DNA of 64,000 nucleotides from Nocardia otitidiscaviarum NBRC 14405 (GCF_000308635.1 NZ_BAGD01000097.1:186001-250000); one strand, 5' to 3'; positions 43,265-53,098 are shown, counted from the stretch's first letter. Notes: generated by a model not told the origin, from the sequence alone. Numbers and translations are program-made.

Positions 43265-45760
43265 TCAGTCGGCCGCGATGGCCTCCACGATGGGCAGCCG
43301 GGCGGCCCGCACCGCGGGCGGGATGGAGCCCAGCAGCGCCAGCAGCAGCGCGACCACCGCGTAGACGAGCAGCAGCGGGCTGGGCTGATACTCCACGTCC
43401 AGGGAGAGGCTGCTGGACATGGTGATGGTGGCGAGGTAGTGCACGGCCGCACCCACCGCCAGCCCGATGGCCGCGCCCACCACCCCGATGCCCGCCGCCT
43501 CGGTGAGGACGGTGCGGAGCAGGAAGCGGCGGCTGGTGCCCATGGCGCGCAGCACCCCGAGTTCGCGGCGGCGTTCCAGCACCGAGAGCATGAGGGTGTT
43601 GAGCAGGGCGATGGTGGAGACGGCCACCACGATCCAGAGGATGGAGGTGCTCAGCGAGGTGCCCTGGCTGACGCTGGCGGAGATGGCGGCCACCGCCTCG
43701 GGACCGGTGTCGACGTGGATCTCCGGGGGCACCGCGGCGCGGATGGCGGCGAAGACCCGGTCCGGATCGGCGTCGGGAAGGAAGTCGACGCCGATGATGG
43801 TTTCGCCGGGCCGCTGATACCACTGGCGCAGGATGTCCAGATCCAGGATGACCACACCGGCGATGGCGGAGAAGTACGGCACCACCTCCAGCACCTCGAC
43901 CCGGTGTATCCCGCTGGGCGTCGGCAGTTCGAGGGTGGACCCGCGCTGCACCGCCAATGTCCGTGCCACATCCCGGGATACGACGATGCCCTCACCGGCG
44001 GCCATGCGCCGCAGGGTGTCCGCGCTCAGCGCGGCCGTCGCGGCCTGGCGACCCTGTCCTTCCTCGAAGGCCTGCAACATCACTCGGCCGCCGCCGAGGG
44101 TGGCGAACGCCATCTGCGCCGATCCCGCACCCGCCACCCCGGGAACGGCGGCGATCTTCTCCTTCAGGTCCGCGGGCAGGATCGGCCCGGTCGGGAACTG
44201 TTCCATGGCGGTGGGGCTGATGAACACATCGGTGGTGCCGAGCCCTGCGAAACTCTCGGACGCCGAATCGGCCATATTGCGGGTGGCATTGCCGATGGCA
44301 ACCACCGCGGTGACGCCGATCATGACGGTCATGGCGGTCGCCCACACCCGGCGCGGCGCCCGTTCCACGGTGGTGGCCCCCAACGCGCCCGGCGCACCGA
44401 AAAGCCGTGCGACGGCGGCGGTGCCGCGCACGATGGGTCCGGTGGCGGCGAAGCAGAACATGACCGCACCGGCGATGGCCATCGAGACCGCCGCCATGGA
44501 GATCCGGCCCAGATCGGCGTTGGCGATGACGATGGCGCCGACCACCAGCGCGGCGCCCAGCGCCACAGCGCCCCAGCGCAATATCGGGTTCGTCGTGTCG
44601 GCGCTGGATGTTCCCACCGGGGCCAGGGCCTCGATCGGTGCCACCTTGTACACCTGGCGCGCGGCCAGCGCGGCGGCGGCGACGCTGGCCACCACGCAGG
44701 CCGCGACGGCGACCGGCACGGCGTAGCCGGGCAGGATGAATTCGGTCCGCGCCTCGACGGAGTTCAGCATGGCCGCGGGTAGCCGGTGAATGGCGATGCG
44801 CCCCATGAACACGCCGACCGCCGCGCCGACGAGACCGCCGATCAGCCCCAGCAGCGCGGATTCGGCCACCAGATCGCGCACCATGGGCGCACGGCGGCCG
44901 CCGATGGCGCGCAGCAGCGACAGCATCGGGCGGCGTTGCGCCACCGCCATACTCATGGCGTTGTAGATGAGGAACGACGACACGATGAGCGCGGCGGCCG
45001 AGGAGGCCAGCGTCGCGAGGGTCACCACCTGCACCGCACTGCCCGCCTGGGCCGCGCGCATGCCGGGATCGGCCACCACGGCGCGCCCGTCCACCACATC
45101 GGTGAGGGCCGAACGCAGCTGCGCCACATCGGTATCGGCGGCGGCGACGATCTGGATGGAGTCCAGCCGCCCGGCCCGGTCGGTGATCTGCTGCGCCACC
45201 GGCAGCAGCGTGATCACCAGGTGCCCGTCGTTGAGTTTGCGCGCGGCCGGATCGTCGAGCACCCCGGCGACGGTGACGGGGGTACCGCCGATATCGAAGC
45301 TCTCCCCCTCCGCGTATCCCATTCCGGTCCCGACCAGCACGCCGTTGCGGACGGTCGGCAGCTTGGCCGCCTGCTCACGCAGCGGCCCGTCCAGATCGCT
45401 GCCCAGGGCGGCGGCGCTGGCATCCGCGCCGATGAGCAGGGCGCGGTCCGCATCGGCCCCGATGGGGGCGCGCAGCATGGGGACCGCGGTCCCGACTCCC
45501 GCGACACCCCGAACCTCTTGCAGCAGCGACTGTTCGAATCCGGCGTCGGTGATACCGCTGATCTCCAGCACGGCGTCGCCGGAGAGGCTGCGCGCGAGTC
45601 GGTCCACCGATCCGGTGATGGAGCCGGAGATGCTGAACACCGACACCAGCAGCCCCGCCGACACGCCCATCACGATCATGGACATGAGGGTGCGGCCACG
45701 GTGCGCGAGCAGCTCACCGATATTGAACAGCCGCAGACGATCCCACCCCGCACGTATCAC
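43265..45760 (-). CDS. ABC transporter permease (FtsX/MacB type)
   Basis: An 831-residue integral membrane protein with two FtsX-type permease modules, each with a large extracytoplasmic loop: FNIGELLAHRGRTLMSMIVMGVSAGLLVSVF at the start, a central block of four helices, and the closing VSTIALLNTLMLSVLERRRELGVLRAMGTSRRFL. The GTG start at 45760 overlaps the ATPase stop by 4 bases. It likely exports a lipid, peptide or antibiotic together with the ATPase at 45757. Confidence 0.9.
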   Translation of the reverse strand: MIRAGWDRLRLFNIGELLAHRGRTLMSMIVMGVSAGLLVSVFSISGSITGSVDRLARSLSGDAVLEISGITDAGFEQSLLQEVRGVAGVGTAVPMLRAPIGADADRALLIGADASAAALGSDLDGPLREQAAKLPTVRNGVLVGTGMGYAEGESFDIGGTPVTVAGVLDDPAARKLNDGHLVITLLPVAQQITDRAGRLDSIQIVAAADTDVAQLRSALTDVVDGRAVVADPGMRAAQAGSAVQVVTLATLASSAAALIVSSFLIYNAMSMAVAQRRPMLSLLRAIGGRRAPMVRDLVAESALLGLIGGLVGAAVGVFMGRIAIHRLPAAMLNSVEARTEFILPGYAVPVAVAACVVASVAAAALAARQVYKVAPIEALAPVGTSSADTTNPILRWGAVALGAALVVGAIVIANADLGRISMAAVSMAIAGAVMFCFAATGPIVRGTAAVARLFGAPGALGATTVERAPRRVWATAMTVMIGVTAVVAIGNATRNMADSASESFAGLGTTDVFISPTAMEQFPTGPILPADLKEKIAAVPGVAGAGSAQMAFATLGGGRVMLQAFEEGQGRQAATAALSADTLRRMAAGEGIVVSRDVARTLAVQRGSTLELPTPSGIHRVEVLEVVPYFSAIAGVVILDLDILRQWYQRPGETIIGVDFLPDADPDRVFAAIRAAVPPEIHVDTGPEAVAAISASVSQGTSLSTSILWIVVAVSTIALLNTLMLSVLERRRELGVLRAMGTSRRFLLRTVLTEAAGIGVVGAAIGLAVGAAVHYLATITMSSSLSLDVEYQPSPLLLVYAVVALLLALLGSIPPAVRAARLPIVEAIAAD

Positions 45761-46527
45761 GGACGCACCGCCTCGGCGGGCTCGGAGCCGTCCTCGCTCA
45801 GCGATGCGGTGAGTTCCACCGGTACCGTGCGCGCCTCGCCGTTCTCGGTGTGCTCGACCAGTTCGTTGGAGCCGATCTTCCCGTCCCGCAGGGTGATCAG
45901 CCGGTCGCAATAGCGCACCGCGCCCATGTCGTGGGTGACCATGACCACGGAGTTGCCCTGCCGGGTGATGTCGCCGAGCAGTTCCAGGATGGACGCCCCG
46001 GTCTTGGAATCCAGGTTGCCGGTGGGCTCGTCGGCCAGAATCAGCGGCGGGTCCATGATGAGCGCCCGCGCCACCGCCACGCGCTGCATCTGCCCGCCGG
46101 ACAGTTCCGCGGGCCGATGTTCGGCGCGGTCGGCCAGTCCCACCAGCTCCAGCAGTTCCAGGGCGCGCGGCTTGGCCTTGCGCAGTCCGGTGCCGTCCAA
46201 CAGCTTCGGAATGGCGACATTCTCCCAGGCCGACAGCGTGGGCAGCAGGTTGAAGAACTGGAAGACGAAACCGACACGGTGCCTGCGGAATTCGGACTGC
46301 CGATCGTCGTCGAGCCCACCGATCTCCGCGTCCTGGAAGCGGATCGATCCGGAATCAGGGGAATCGAGGGCGCCCAGCATGTGCAGCAGGGTGCTCTTGC
46401 CGGAGCCCGACGGGCCGATGATGGCGGTGAACTCCCCCGGTTCGATACGCAGGCTGATGCCGTCCAGCGCGCGTACCGTCTGTTCACCCACCCGGTACTC
46501 CTTGGTGACGTCGGTCAGTTCCAGCAT
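45757..46527 (-). CDS. ABC transporter ATP-binding protein (MacB/LolD type)
   Basis: A 256-residue nucleotide-binding subunit. Walker A is GPSGSGKST, signature ELSGGQMQRVAVARAL, Walker B LILADEPTG, then LDSKTGASILELL. It is coupled by a 4-base overlap to the FtsX permease. The divergent two-component system at 47050-49112 suggests that an exported or sensed compound regulates the operon. Confidence 0.95.
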   Translation of the reverse strand: MLELTDVTKEYRVGEQTVRALDGISLRIEPGEFTAIIGPSGSGKSTLLHMLGALDSPDSGSIRFQDAEIGGLDDDRQSEFRRHRVGFVFQFFNLLPTLSAWENVAIPKLLDGTGLRKAKPRALELLELVGLADRAEHRPAELSGGQMQRVAVARALIMDPPLILADEPTGNLDSKTGASILELLGDITRQGNSVVMVTHDMGAVRYCDRLITLRDGKIGSNELVEHTENGEARTVPVELTASLSEDGSEPAEAVRP

Positions 46528-46562
46528 GTGCTTCCCCTCGTCGGAAATAACGTCGATCGCCC

Positions 46563-46892
46563 TCAGCTCGCGAGTGCGCGGTCTCGCGGCCGGTCGATCA
46601 GGTGGTCGGTGTCGTAGGTGTCCAGGACGGCGCGCAGCGCGGGCTGTTCGGAGGCCAGTTCGAGATAGACGTCGACCGCCGATTTTCCCTCCGTCAGCGC
46701 GTTGTCGAGCTTCGCGTGCAGGTGGTTCTCCCAGCGGTACCGCAGTGCCAGCAGCACCCCGGTGGGTCCTCCGAAGAGGCGTTCCACATCCGGCAGTCCG
46801 TGAAAGAGCTTGGGATCAGCCGGATTTCGCGCCGCTCGATCGAGTACGGCGTGCAGGATATCCGTGCGAGCACGGTGGTCTGCCCAAGTCAT
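46563..46892 (-). CDS. conserved small protein upstream of the ABC operon
   Basis: A 109-residue soluble protein starting MTWADHRARTDILHAVLDRAA, with a helical C-terminal half (LRYRWENHLHAKLDNALTEG, VYLELASEQPALRAVLDTYD). It lies 35 bases before the ATPase start on the same strand and could be the first gene of the operon. The beginning resembles nocardial proteins of unknown function; no domain recognised. Confidence 0.6.
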   Translation of the reverse strand: MTWADHRARTDILHAVLDRAARNPADPKLFHGLPDVERLFGGPTGVLLALRYRWENHLHAKLDNALTEGKSAVDVYLELASEQPALRAVLDTYDTDHLIDRPRDRALAS

Positions 46893-47049
46893 GGCCCCAA
46901 CCTTTCGTTCTCGATATCCCACACGCTACGTACCAGGTTCTGTGCCTGTCTTCGTGCCGTGGACCCGAATCGATCTCCTACCGGGGTAGGAGATCGGGCC
47001 CACTCGACGAAGGATGCACACGACCGATCCGGGCAATTAGCCTTACAGG

Positions 47050-48429
47050 ATGAACGTGACCGACGCCACGTCACGGTTCGCCGGGGCCGCCTGGCGTGAC
47101 CTGCGGGAGAGTGCGCGCGACAGCCGCGTGCGGGCCCGCCGGTTCCTGCGCGATCCGGTGCGCGAGTTCCAGCGCAATGTGGAGGAGCTGCCCTACGACT
47201 ATCCGGCGGCCACGATCATGCTGCTGGATGTGGTGCTGCTGGTGGCGGCCACCATCGCCATGATTCAGCGGCACGAGTACTTCCCGAGCCCGCTGCCGCT
47301 GGTGGCCATGGGCCTCACGTACGTGACCGGCCCGCTGTACGCGTTCTTCGGGATGGTGCCGAAACCGGTGATGATCGGCGGTCTGGCCATGGTCGCCACG
47401 GCATTGTTCCTGGTGCAGCCGGTGGAGAACGATATCTCGCCGCTGATCCTGATCCTGGCCGCGGGCGAGGTCGCCGCTATCACCCCGGCACTGGTGAGTG
47501 TGCCGCTCACTCTCGTCATGCTGGGGCAGCTCGCCTTCTTCGCCCGGATCGGCCATCTCGATGGTGCGCTCCAGTACAGCGCGGGTGTGGTGTGCGGCTG
47601 GATGACCGGACGGATGCTGCAGTACCAGAGCCGCTTCACCCGCCAGGAGCGCGAAACCCAGGAGGTGCGCACCGCGCGGGCCGCCGACGAGGAACGCGGC
47701 CGCATCGCCCGGGAGGTGCACGATGTGATCGCGCATTCGCTGTCCATCACGCTGCTGCACGTCACCGCCGCCCGCCACGCGCTGCAAACCGACCGCGACG
47801 TGGACGAGGCCGTGGACGCCCTCGCCGACGCCGAACGTCTGGGCCGCCAGGCCATGGCCGATATCCGCCGCACGGTCGGGCTGCTCGACCAGCGGCCCTC
47901 CCGCACCACCCCGGAACCCGGCCTGGAGGATATCGCCGAGCTGGTGGGCGACTTCGTCCGCGCCGGAATGGCGGTGGACTACGAACTCGAGGGTGATCCG
48001 GCGACCGTGAGCGCGGGCCTGGGGCTGGCGCTGTACCGGATCAGCCAGGAGTCGCTGGCCAATATCGCCAAACACGCGCCGGGCGCGCGAGCGCGCGTGC
48101 GCATCCTGGTGGACGCCCGGGGCATCACCGTCACCGTGCACAACACGCTGCCCGCCGGAGTGGCCGCCCGGCCGGGCAACGGCATGGGCGTCCGGGGTAT
48201 GCGGCAGCGCGCCGAACTCCTCGGCGGGATGCTGTCGGCCGGACCCGAGGCGGGCGGCTGGCAGGTGCGGGCGCGCATTCCCCTGTCGGGCAGGCCGGTC
48301 GACGGCTGCGTCGTCATCAATGCCGCGAGTACCGCCGAGGATTCGCTCAAGTCCATGTTCCAGAACATGACCCGCAAATTGCAGGAGGGCCGCGCCGACT
48401 CGGCGCGGGAGAGCCAGGAGGGTGTGTGA
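47050..48429 (+). CDS. sensor histidine kinase (NarL-family type)
   Basis: A 459-residue kinase with an N-terminal membrane region of about five helices (residues about 55-205), a linker, the histidine box EERGRIAREVHDVIAHSLSITLLHV and a C-terminal HATPase with N and G boxes (LYRISQESLANIAKHAPG, GNGMGVRGMRQRAELLGG). It is of the HisKA_3 type. Its stop overlaps the response regulator start (GTGA). Divergent from the ABC exporter operon it probably regulates. Confidence 0.93.
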   Translation: MNVTDATSRFAGAAWRDLRESARDSRVRARRFLRDPVREFQRNVEELPYDYPAATIMLLDVVLLVAATIAMIQRHEYFPSPLPLVAMGLTYVTGPLYAFFGMVPKPVMIGGLAMVATALFLVQPVENDISPLILILAAGEVAAITPALVSVPLTLVMLGQLAFFARIGHLDGALQYSAGVVCGWMTGRMLQYQSRFTRQERETQEVRTARAADEERGRIAREVHDVIAHSLSITLLHVTAARHALQTDRDVDEAVDALADAERLGRQAMADIRRTVGLLDQRPSRTTPEPGLEDIAELVGDFVRAGMAVDYELEGDPATVSAGLGLALYRISQESLANIAKHAPGARARVRILVDARGITVTVHNTLPAGVAARPGNGMGVRGMRQRAELLGGMLSAGPEAGGWQVRARIPLSGRPVDGCVVINAASTAEDSLKSMFQNMTRKLQEGRADSARESQEGV

Positions 48430-49112
48430 GCACGCAGCCGGAGGACGAGCCGACCGCCGTACTCGTCGTCGACGATCAGGAGCTGGTGCGCGGTGGTCTG
48501 CGCCGAATCCTGCGCCGCCGTGACGGTTTCGTGGTGAGCGAATGCGCCGACGGGGACGAGGTGCCCGCCGCGGTGGCCGCGCATCGACCGCAGGTGGTGC
48601 TGATGGATCTGCGCATGAAGCGCATCGACGGCATCGAGGCCACCCGCACCCTGCGGCAATCGGCCGACGCCCCACCGGTATTGGTGCTCACCACCTTCGA
48701 CGACGATCAGCTGCTGTCCGGTGCGCTGCGCGCGGGCGCGGCCGGATTCATCCTCAAGGACTCCCCCGCCGAGGATCTGATTCGCGCGGTGCGCACCGTG
48801 GCGGCGGGCGGCGCCTGGCTCGACCCCACCGTGACCCCGCGCGTGCTCACCGCCTACCGGTCGGCCCGTCCCACCCCGTCCCCGGCCGCCACCCGGCTCG
48901 GCGATCTCACCGCGCGCGAACTCGAGGTGCTCGAACTCATCGGCCGCGGCCGCCTCAACGCCGAGATCGCGCATGCCCTGGGCATCTCCGAGGTGACCGT
49001 GAAGAGCCATGTGGGACACATCTTCGGCAAGCTCGGGCTGCGGGACCGGGCCGCGGCCATCGTCTTCGCGTTTGACCAGGGTGTGGTCGCCCCAGGAGAA
49101 TCCAATCTCTGA
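48426..49112 (+). CDS. LuxR-type response regulator
   Basis: A 228-residue regulator: receiver domain (AVLVVDDQELVRGGLRRILRR, phospho-Asp in VVLMDLRMKRIDG, TTFDDDQ) and C-terminal LuxR helix-turn-helix (LTARELEVLELIGRGRLNAEIAHALGISEVTVKSHVGHIFGKLG). Cognate partner of the preceding kinase by 4-base overlap. Confidence 0.95.
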   Translation: MSTQPEDEPTAVLVVDDQELVRGGLRRILRRRDGFVVSECADGDEVPAAVAAHRPQVVLMDLRMKRIDGIEATRTLRQSADAPPVLVLTTFDDDQLLSGALRAGAAGFILKDSPAEDLIRAVRTVAAGGAWLDPTVTPRVLTAYRSARPTPSPAATRLGDLTARELEVLELIGRGRLNAEIAHALGISEVTVKSHVGHIFGKLGLRDRAAAIVFAFDQGVVAPGESNL

Positions 49113-49169
49113 CGGATGGGTCGCGGCCGCCGCTGCCGCGCCCCGTCCCAGAGTTGGAGGTTGGACGGG

Positions 49170-50927
49170 GTGGATGCACCGCCATCGCGGGCCGGGAGCA
49201 GGTTCGGGCCGTACGAGTTGCGCTCGCTGCTGGGCAGGGGAGGGATGGGTGAGGTCTACGAGGCCTACGACACCGGGAAGGACCGGGTGGTCGCGCTCAA
49301 GCTGCTGCCGTCCGAACTCGCCGAGGATCCCTCCTACCAGGAACGATTCCGCCGGGAATCACAGGCGGCGGCGAGATTGGCCGAGCCGCACATCATTCCG
49401 ATCCACGACTGGGGCGAGATCGACGGTGTGCTGTACATCGATATGCGGCTGGTGCGCGGCCAGGATCTGCGCTCCCTGCTGAACCAGTTCGACACCCTGC
49501 CGCCCGCCCGGGTGGTCGGTATTCTCGAGCAGGTCGCGGCGGCCTTGGACGCCGCGCACTATTCGGGTCTGGTGCACCGCGATGTCAAGCCCGCCAATAT
49601 CCTGGTCACCGAGGCGGATTTCGCCTATCTGGCCGATTTCGGCATTGCCCGCGCGGAGGGTGACAGCACCGTCACCACGGCGACCTCGGCCGTCGGCTCC
49701 TATGCCTACATGGCCCCGGAACGCTTCGATGTCGGACCGGTCACCGGCCGCGCCGACATCTACTCGCTGGGCTGCGTCCTGCACGAGGCGCTCACCGGCA
49801 CCCGACCGTTCCCGGTGCAGAATATGAGCGAGCTGGTCCGGGCGCATCTGTCGCAGTCGCCGCCCCCGGCATCGCACCTGCGGCCCGGCATTCCGCCGGG
49901 GCTGGACGCCGTAATCGCCCGCGCCATGGCCAAGAATCCTGCCGACCGGTTCTACACCGCGGGCGAATTCGCCGCGGCCGCGCGCAACGCGCTGGTCGGC
50001 GGACCGGTCGCGGTGCCGCCGCCCCCGACCGTGCCGTCCGCCCGGACCGTCCCGCCGCCCACGGTGCCGCCCGCCGTCCCGCCGACCGCGGTCCAGCCAC
50101 GGGTGGGCGCGTCCGATCCCACCGTGGTGCGGCGGACTCCCGCCGATTCCGGACCGGCCTACACGACCGGGGCCTTCCCCGCGGCTGGTGACGAGCAGCC
50201 CGCCACCGGCGATCTGCCGGTGATCGTGCCCGCCGACCCGACCGTGGTGCGGCCCAGCGACTTCTACTTCACGCCCCTGCCCGAGCAGGCGCGACCGGCG
50301 GAACCGCGGTGGGGTGAGCATTCCTATGCCTCCGGCAACGCCGACTTTCCGTACGCGCCCGCGCCGGACCCGTCGGCCTATCCCACCTCGGAGCATCCGG
50401 TCGTCGAACCGCCCCCGACCGAACCCCGGCCGCGGCAGCGCCGGTCGATCGTGGTGCCGGTGGCGGTGGGCGTGCTGGCCGTCGCGTTGACCGCGGTGGC
50501 GGGCGTGCTGGGCTGGCAGGCCATCGACGACGGCGGTACCGAATCACCGAATGTACCGGCGGCACAGGATAATCCGACCCGGCCGCGCACGGCCCCGCCC
50601 ACACCCGGCCGTACGACGACCGCGCCCACCACCACGACCACGCCGACCACGGTGCAGCTGCCCGCGGGCGCGACGCCGTGCCCCTCGGTCTTCGGGTCGC
50701 TGGGCGGCTACACCTCCTCGGCGACCGGAACCTCGGTCACCAGTTGCCCGTTCGCCGAGGAGGTGCGCCGGGCCTACGCCGATGCGGCGGGCGACACCTC
50801 GGGTACGACGGCTACGGTGGTCGCGGTGAGTCCGGTGACCGGCCGCTCGTACCCGATGAGTTGCACGGCCGCAGGGAAATTGGTGACCTGCACCGGTGGA
50901 GAGAACGCGGTGGTGTATGTCTACTGA
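49170..50927 (+). CDS. transmembrane Ser/Thr protein kinase
   Basis: A 585-residue Hanks-type kinase. The kinase domain (about residues 12-285) has the P-loop LLGRGGMGEVYEAYD, VALKLLP, catalytic LVHRDVKPANIL and LADFGIA. A Pro/Thr-rich linker leads to one membrane helix (IVVPVAVGVLAVALTAVAGVLG, near residues 427-450) and an extracytoplasmic domain with three to four cysteines. The start is GTG 49170 after ggagg. Its 3' end overlaps the next lipoprotein gene by 11 bases, so they form one unit. Confidence 0.9.
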   Translation: MDAPPSRAGSRFGPYELRSLLGRGGMGEVYEAYDTGKDRVVALKLLPSELAEDPSYQERFRRESQAAARLAEPHIIPIHDWGEIDGVLYIDMRLVRGQDLRSLLNQFDTLPPARVVGILEQVAAALDAAHYSGLVHRDVKPANILVTEADFAYLADFGIARAEGDSTVTTATSAVGSYAYMAPERFDVGPVTGRADIYSLGCVLHEALTGTRPFPVQNMSELVRAHLSQSPPPASHLRPGIPPGLDAVIARAMAKNPADRFYTAGEFAAAARNALVGGPVAVPPPPTVPSARTVPPPTVPPAVPPTAVQPRVGASDPTVVRRTPADSGPAYTTGAFPAAGDEQPATGDLPVIVPADPTVVRPSDFYFTPLPEQARPAEPRWGEHSYASGNADFPYAPAPDPSAYPTSEHPVVEPPPTEPRPRQRRSIVVPVAVGVLAVALTAVAGVLGWQAIDDGGTESPNVPAAQDNPTRPRTAPPTPGRTTTAPTTTTTPTTVQLPAGATPCPSVFGSLGGYTSSATGTSVTSCPFAEEVRRAYADAAGDTSGTTATVVAVSPVTGRSYPMSCTAAGKLVTCTGGENAVVYVY

Positions 50928-51888
50928 TCCGTTTCGGATCTGTCGTAAGGCCCTGAGGAACACGGTGGTACTCGCCACCCTGCTCGCGGTGTCGGCGTGT
51001 GCCGTTCAGGTCGGCACCTCCGGTGTGCCCGCCGCCGATTCGGCGGAGATCGCGCCCGACGGCGGCGACCGCGCGATGGGTCTACCGGCGGCGGAGGGGA
51101 ATCGCTCACTGGGCGCACCAGACCTGCCGGATCTGTTCGGCCTGCCCCGAACCATCTCCCTGGCAGCGGATTTCGCCGATCTGCGGGCTCGTCTGGACGG
51201 CCGCATGGGGATGGCGATCATGCCGGTCGGCGGTGGCGAGGTGACGGTGCTCGGCGACTGGAGCACGGGTATCGCGTGGTCGACCATCAAGGTGCCGATC
51301 GCCCTGGCGGCCCTGCGCCGCGATCCGGAAGGCCTGCTCGATACCGCCGAGGCGGCCATCACCTTCTCCGACAACGATGCGGCACAACAGCTCTGGAACT
51401 CGCTGGGCAGCGCGGAGGAGGCCGCCACCGCGGTCGAGTCGGTGCTACGCGAGGCCGGTGACACCGTCACCGATATCGCCGACCGGCACACCCGACTGGC
51501 GACCGTGGGCTCCTACGAACTCATGGCCTTCGGCGCGACCAGCTGGACACTGACCGATCAGGTGCGCTTCGCCTCCCGGCTGCCCTGTCTGGACGACGCC
51601 GATACGGTGATCTCGCTCATGGGCGAGATCACACCCGACCAGAGCTGGGGTCTGGGCCGACTCATCGGCGCGGAGTTCAAGGGCGGCTGGGGTCCCGACG
51701 ACGACACCGGCGACTACACGGTGCGGCAGTTCGGCCTGATCCCGACACTGTCGGGCCCGGTGGCGGTGGCCATGGCCGCCGAACCCGCATCGGGCGGCTT
51801 CACCGACGCCACCGACATGATGGACCGCATGGCCCTGCTGGTCGCCGACCATCTCGAGGAACTGCGCGGGGGCCGCTGCGTGCGCTGA
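50917..51888 (+). CDS. lipoprotein serine hydrolase, class A beta-lactamase-like (paralogue 1)
   Basis: A 323-residue protein with a lipobox (LLAVSAC, cysteine near residue 28). Penicillin-interacting motifs appear in order: WSTIKVP (SxxK), SDNDAAQ (SDN) and FKGGWG (KxG-like), so it is a serine beta-lactamase/transpeptidase fold. Whether it hydrolyses beta-lactams or acts on peptidoglycan is unknown. ATG 50917 lies inside the kinase 3' end (11-base overlap), implying coupled expression. About half the residues match the next gene's product. Confidence 0.8.
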   Translation: MSTDPFRICRKALRNTVVLATLLAVSACAVQVGTSGVPAADSAEIAPDGGDRAMGLPAAEGNRSLGAPDLPDLFGLPRTISLAADFADLRARLDGRMGMAIMPVGGGEVTVLGDWSTGIAWSTIKVPIALAALRRDPEGLLDTAEAAITFSDNDAAQQLWNSLGSAEEAATAVESVLREAGDTVTDIADRHTRLATVGSYELMAFGATSWTLTDQVRFASRLPCLDDADTVISLMGEITPDQSWGLGRLIGAEFKGGWGPDDDTGDYTVRQFGLIPTLSGPVAVAMAAEPASGGFTDATDMMDRMALLVADHLEELRGGRCVR

Positions 51889-52059
51889 CCCGGTACACCG
51901 GATGTCGCAGAGACGCCATGGCCGCCGCACACCCGAAAAGCGTGCGTCCGACCGCATTTGACCACCGCCCGTAGACACACCAGAATCCTTGCGATCGACG
52001 GGAGCCGGTGGTCGAGTATCGACGTCGCCCACCACACCCGGGATATGGAGGTAGACGGG

Positions 52060-52995
52060 GTGGACGTCCCACGGTCGGAACTTCGGGGCGGCGCCGCGAG
52101 CGGCGGGTCCCCACGACGATCGACGCGTCACGACCGGCGGTGGAGCCGGTTCGCGCGGGCGGCCGGGGTGGCCGCCGTGCTGGCGCTGTCCGCCTGTAGC
52201 AGCCAGCCCACGCTGGTGCCCGAAACCACCGGTGCCACACCGACGGCCGTCAAGCCCACCACCGGACTCGTTGCCGCCCTTCCCGGTTCGCTGGCCTGGG
52301 ATTTCAACGAATTGCAGGCCACATTGCAGGGCACGGTCGGACTGGCGGTCATGGCCGTGGGCGGTGACCGGCAGGTCACCCTCGGCGACTGGAGCACCGG
52401 TGTGGCCTGGTCGACCATCAAGGTGCCGCTGACCCTGGCCGCGCTGCGCAACAATCCGGGGTACAGCGGCGCGGCCAGCGCGGCGATCACGGCCTCCGAC
52501 AACTCCTCCGCCGAGATGCTCTGGCAGTCGCTCGGATCAGCGGATACGGCCGCGCAGGCGGTGGAGGCCGTGCTGCGCGAGGGTGGTGATTCGACCACCA
52601 CCGTGCCCGCCCGGCCGCCGCGCTCGGAGTACTCGGCCTTCGGGCAGGCGGAATGGTCGCTGTCGAATCAGTTGCGCTTCGCCTCCCGGCTGCCCTGCCT
52701 GCCGCAGGCCGAGACGGTCACCGCGCTCATGGGGAAGGTCAGCTCCGGCCAGCGCTGGGGGCTGGGCACCCTGGCGGGCGCGCGGTTCAAGGGCGGCTGG
52801 GGTCCCGACATCGGCGGCGACTATCTGGTGCGTCAGTTCGGGCTGCTCCCGGTAACCGGTGGGGAGATCGCCATCGCGCTTGCGGCCGCGCCCGATTCGG
52901 GTTCCTTCGACGACGGCGCCGCCCTGCTCACCAAGCTCGCGGGGCTGATCGAACTACATCTCGAGGAGCTCGCCGGAGGCGTCTGCCCGCCATAG
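52060..52995 (+). CDS. lipoprotein serine hydrolase, class A beta-lactamase-like (paralogue 2)
   Basis: A 311-residue paralogue of the preceding protein, with the same motifs WSTIKVP, SDNSSAE and FKGGWG, and a lipobox (VLALSAC) preceded by a long basic N-terminus. The GTG start at 52060 follows ggagg, and this start region is nearly identical to the start region of the kinase at 49155-49174. It probably arose by tandem duplication. Role in cell-wall or beta-lactam metabolism is inferred. Confidence 0.78.
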   Translation: MDVPRSELRGGAASGGSPRRSTRHDRRWSRFARAAGVAAVLALSACSSQPTLVPETTGATPTAVKPTTGLVAALPGSLAWDFNELQATLQGTVGLAVMAVGGDRQVTLGDWSTGVAWSTIKVPLTLAALRNNPGYSGAASAAITASDNSSAEMLWQSLGSADTAAQAVEAVLREGGDSTTTVPARPPRSEYSAFGQAEWSLSNQLRFASRLPCLPQAETVTALMGKVSSGQRWGLGTLAGARFKGGWGPDIGGDYLVRQFGLLPVTGGEIAIALAAAPDSGSFDDGAALLTKLAGLIELHLEELAGGVCPP

Positions 52996-53098
52996 CGTCG
53001 CATCACAGCGTGCGGTGCCCGGCGGTACGGCGATCCGTAACGAGCGGTTCACGGGGGTGCGGCCCACAGGGTCACGCGGACGGGGCAAGATGGGCGGC

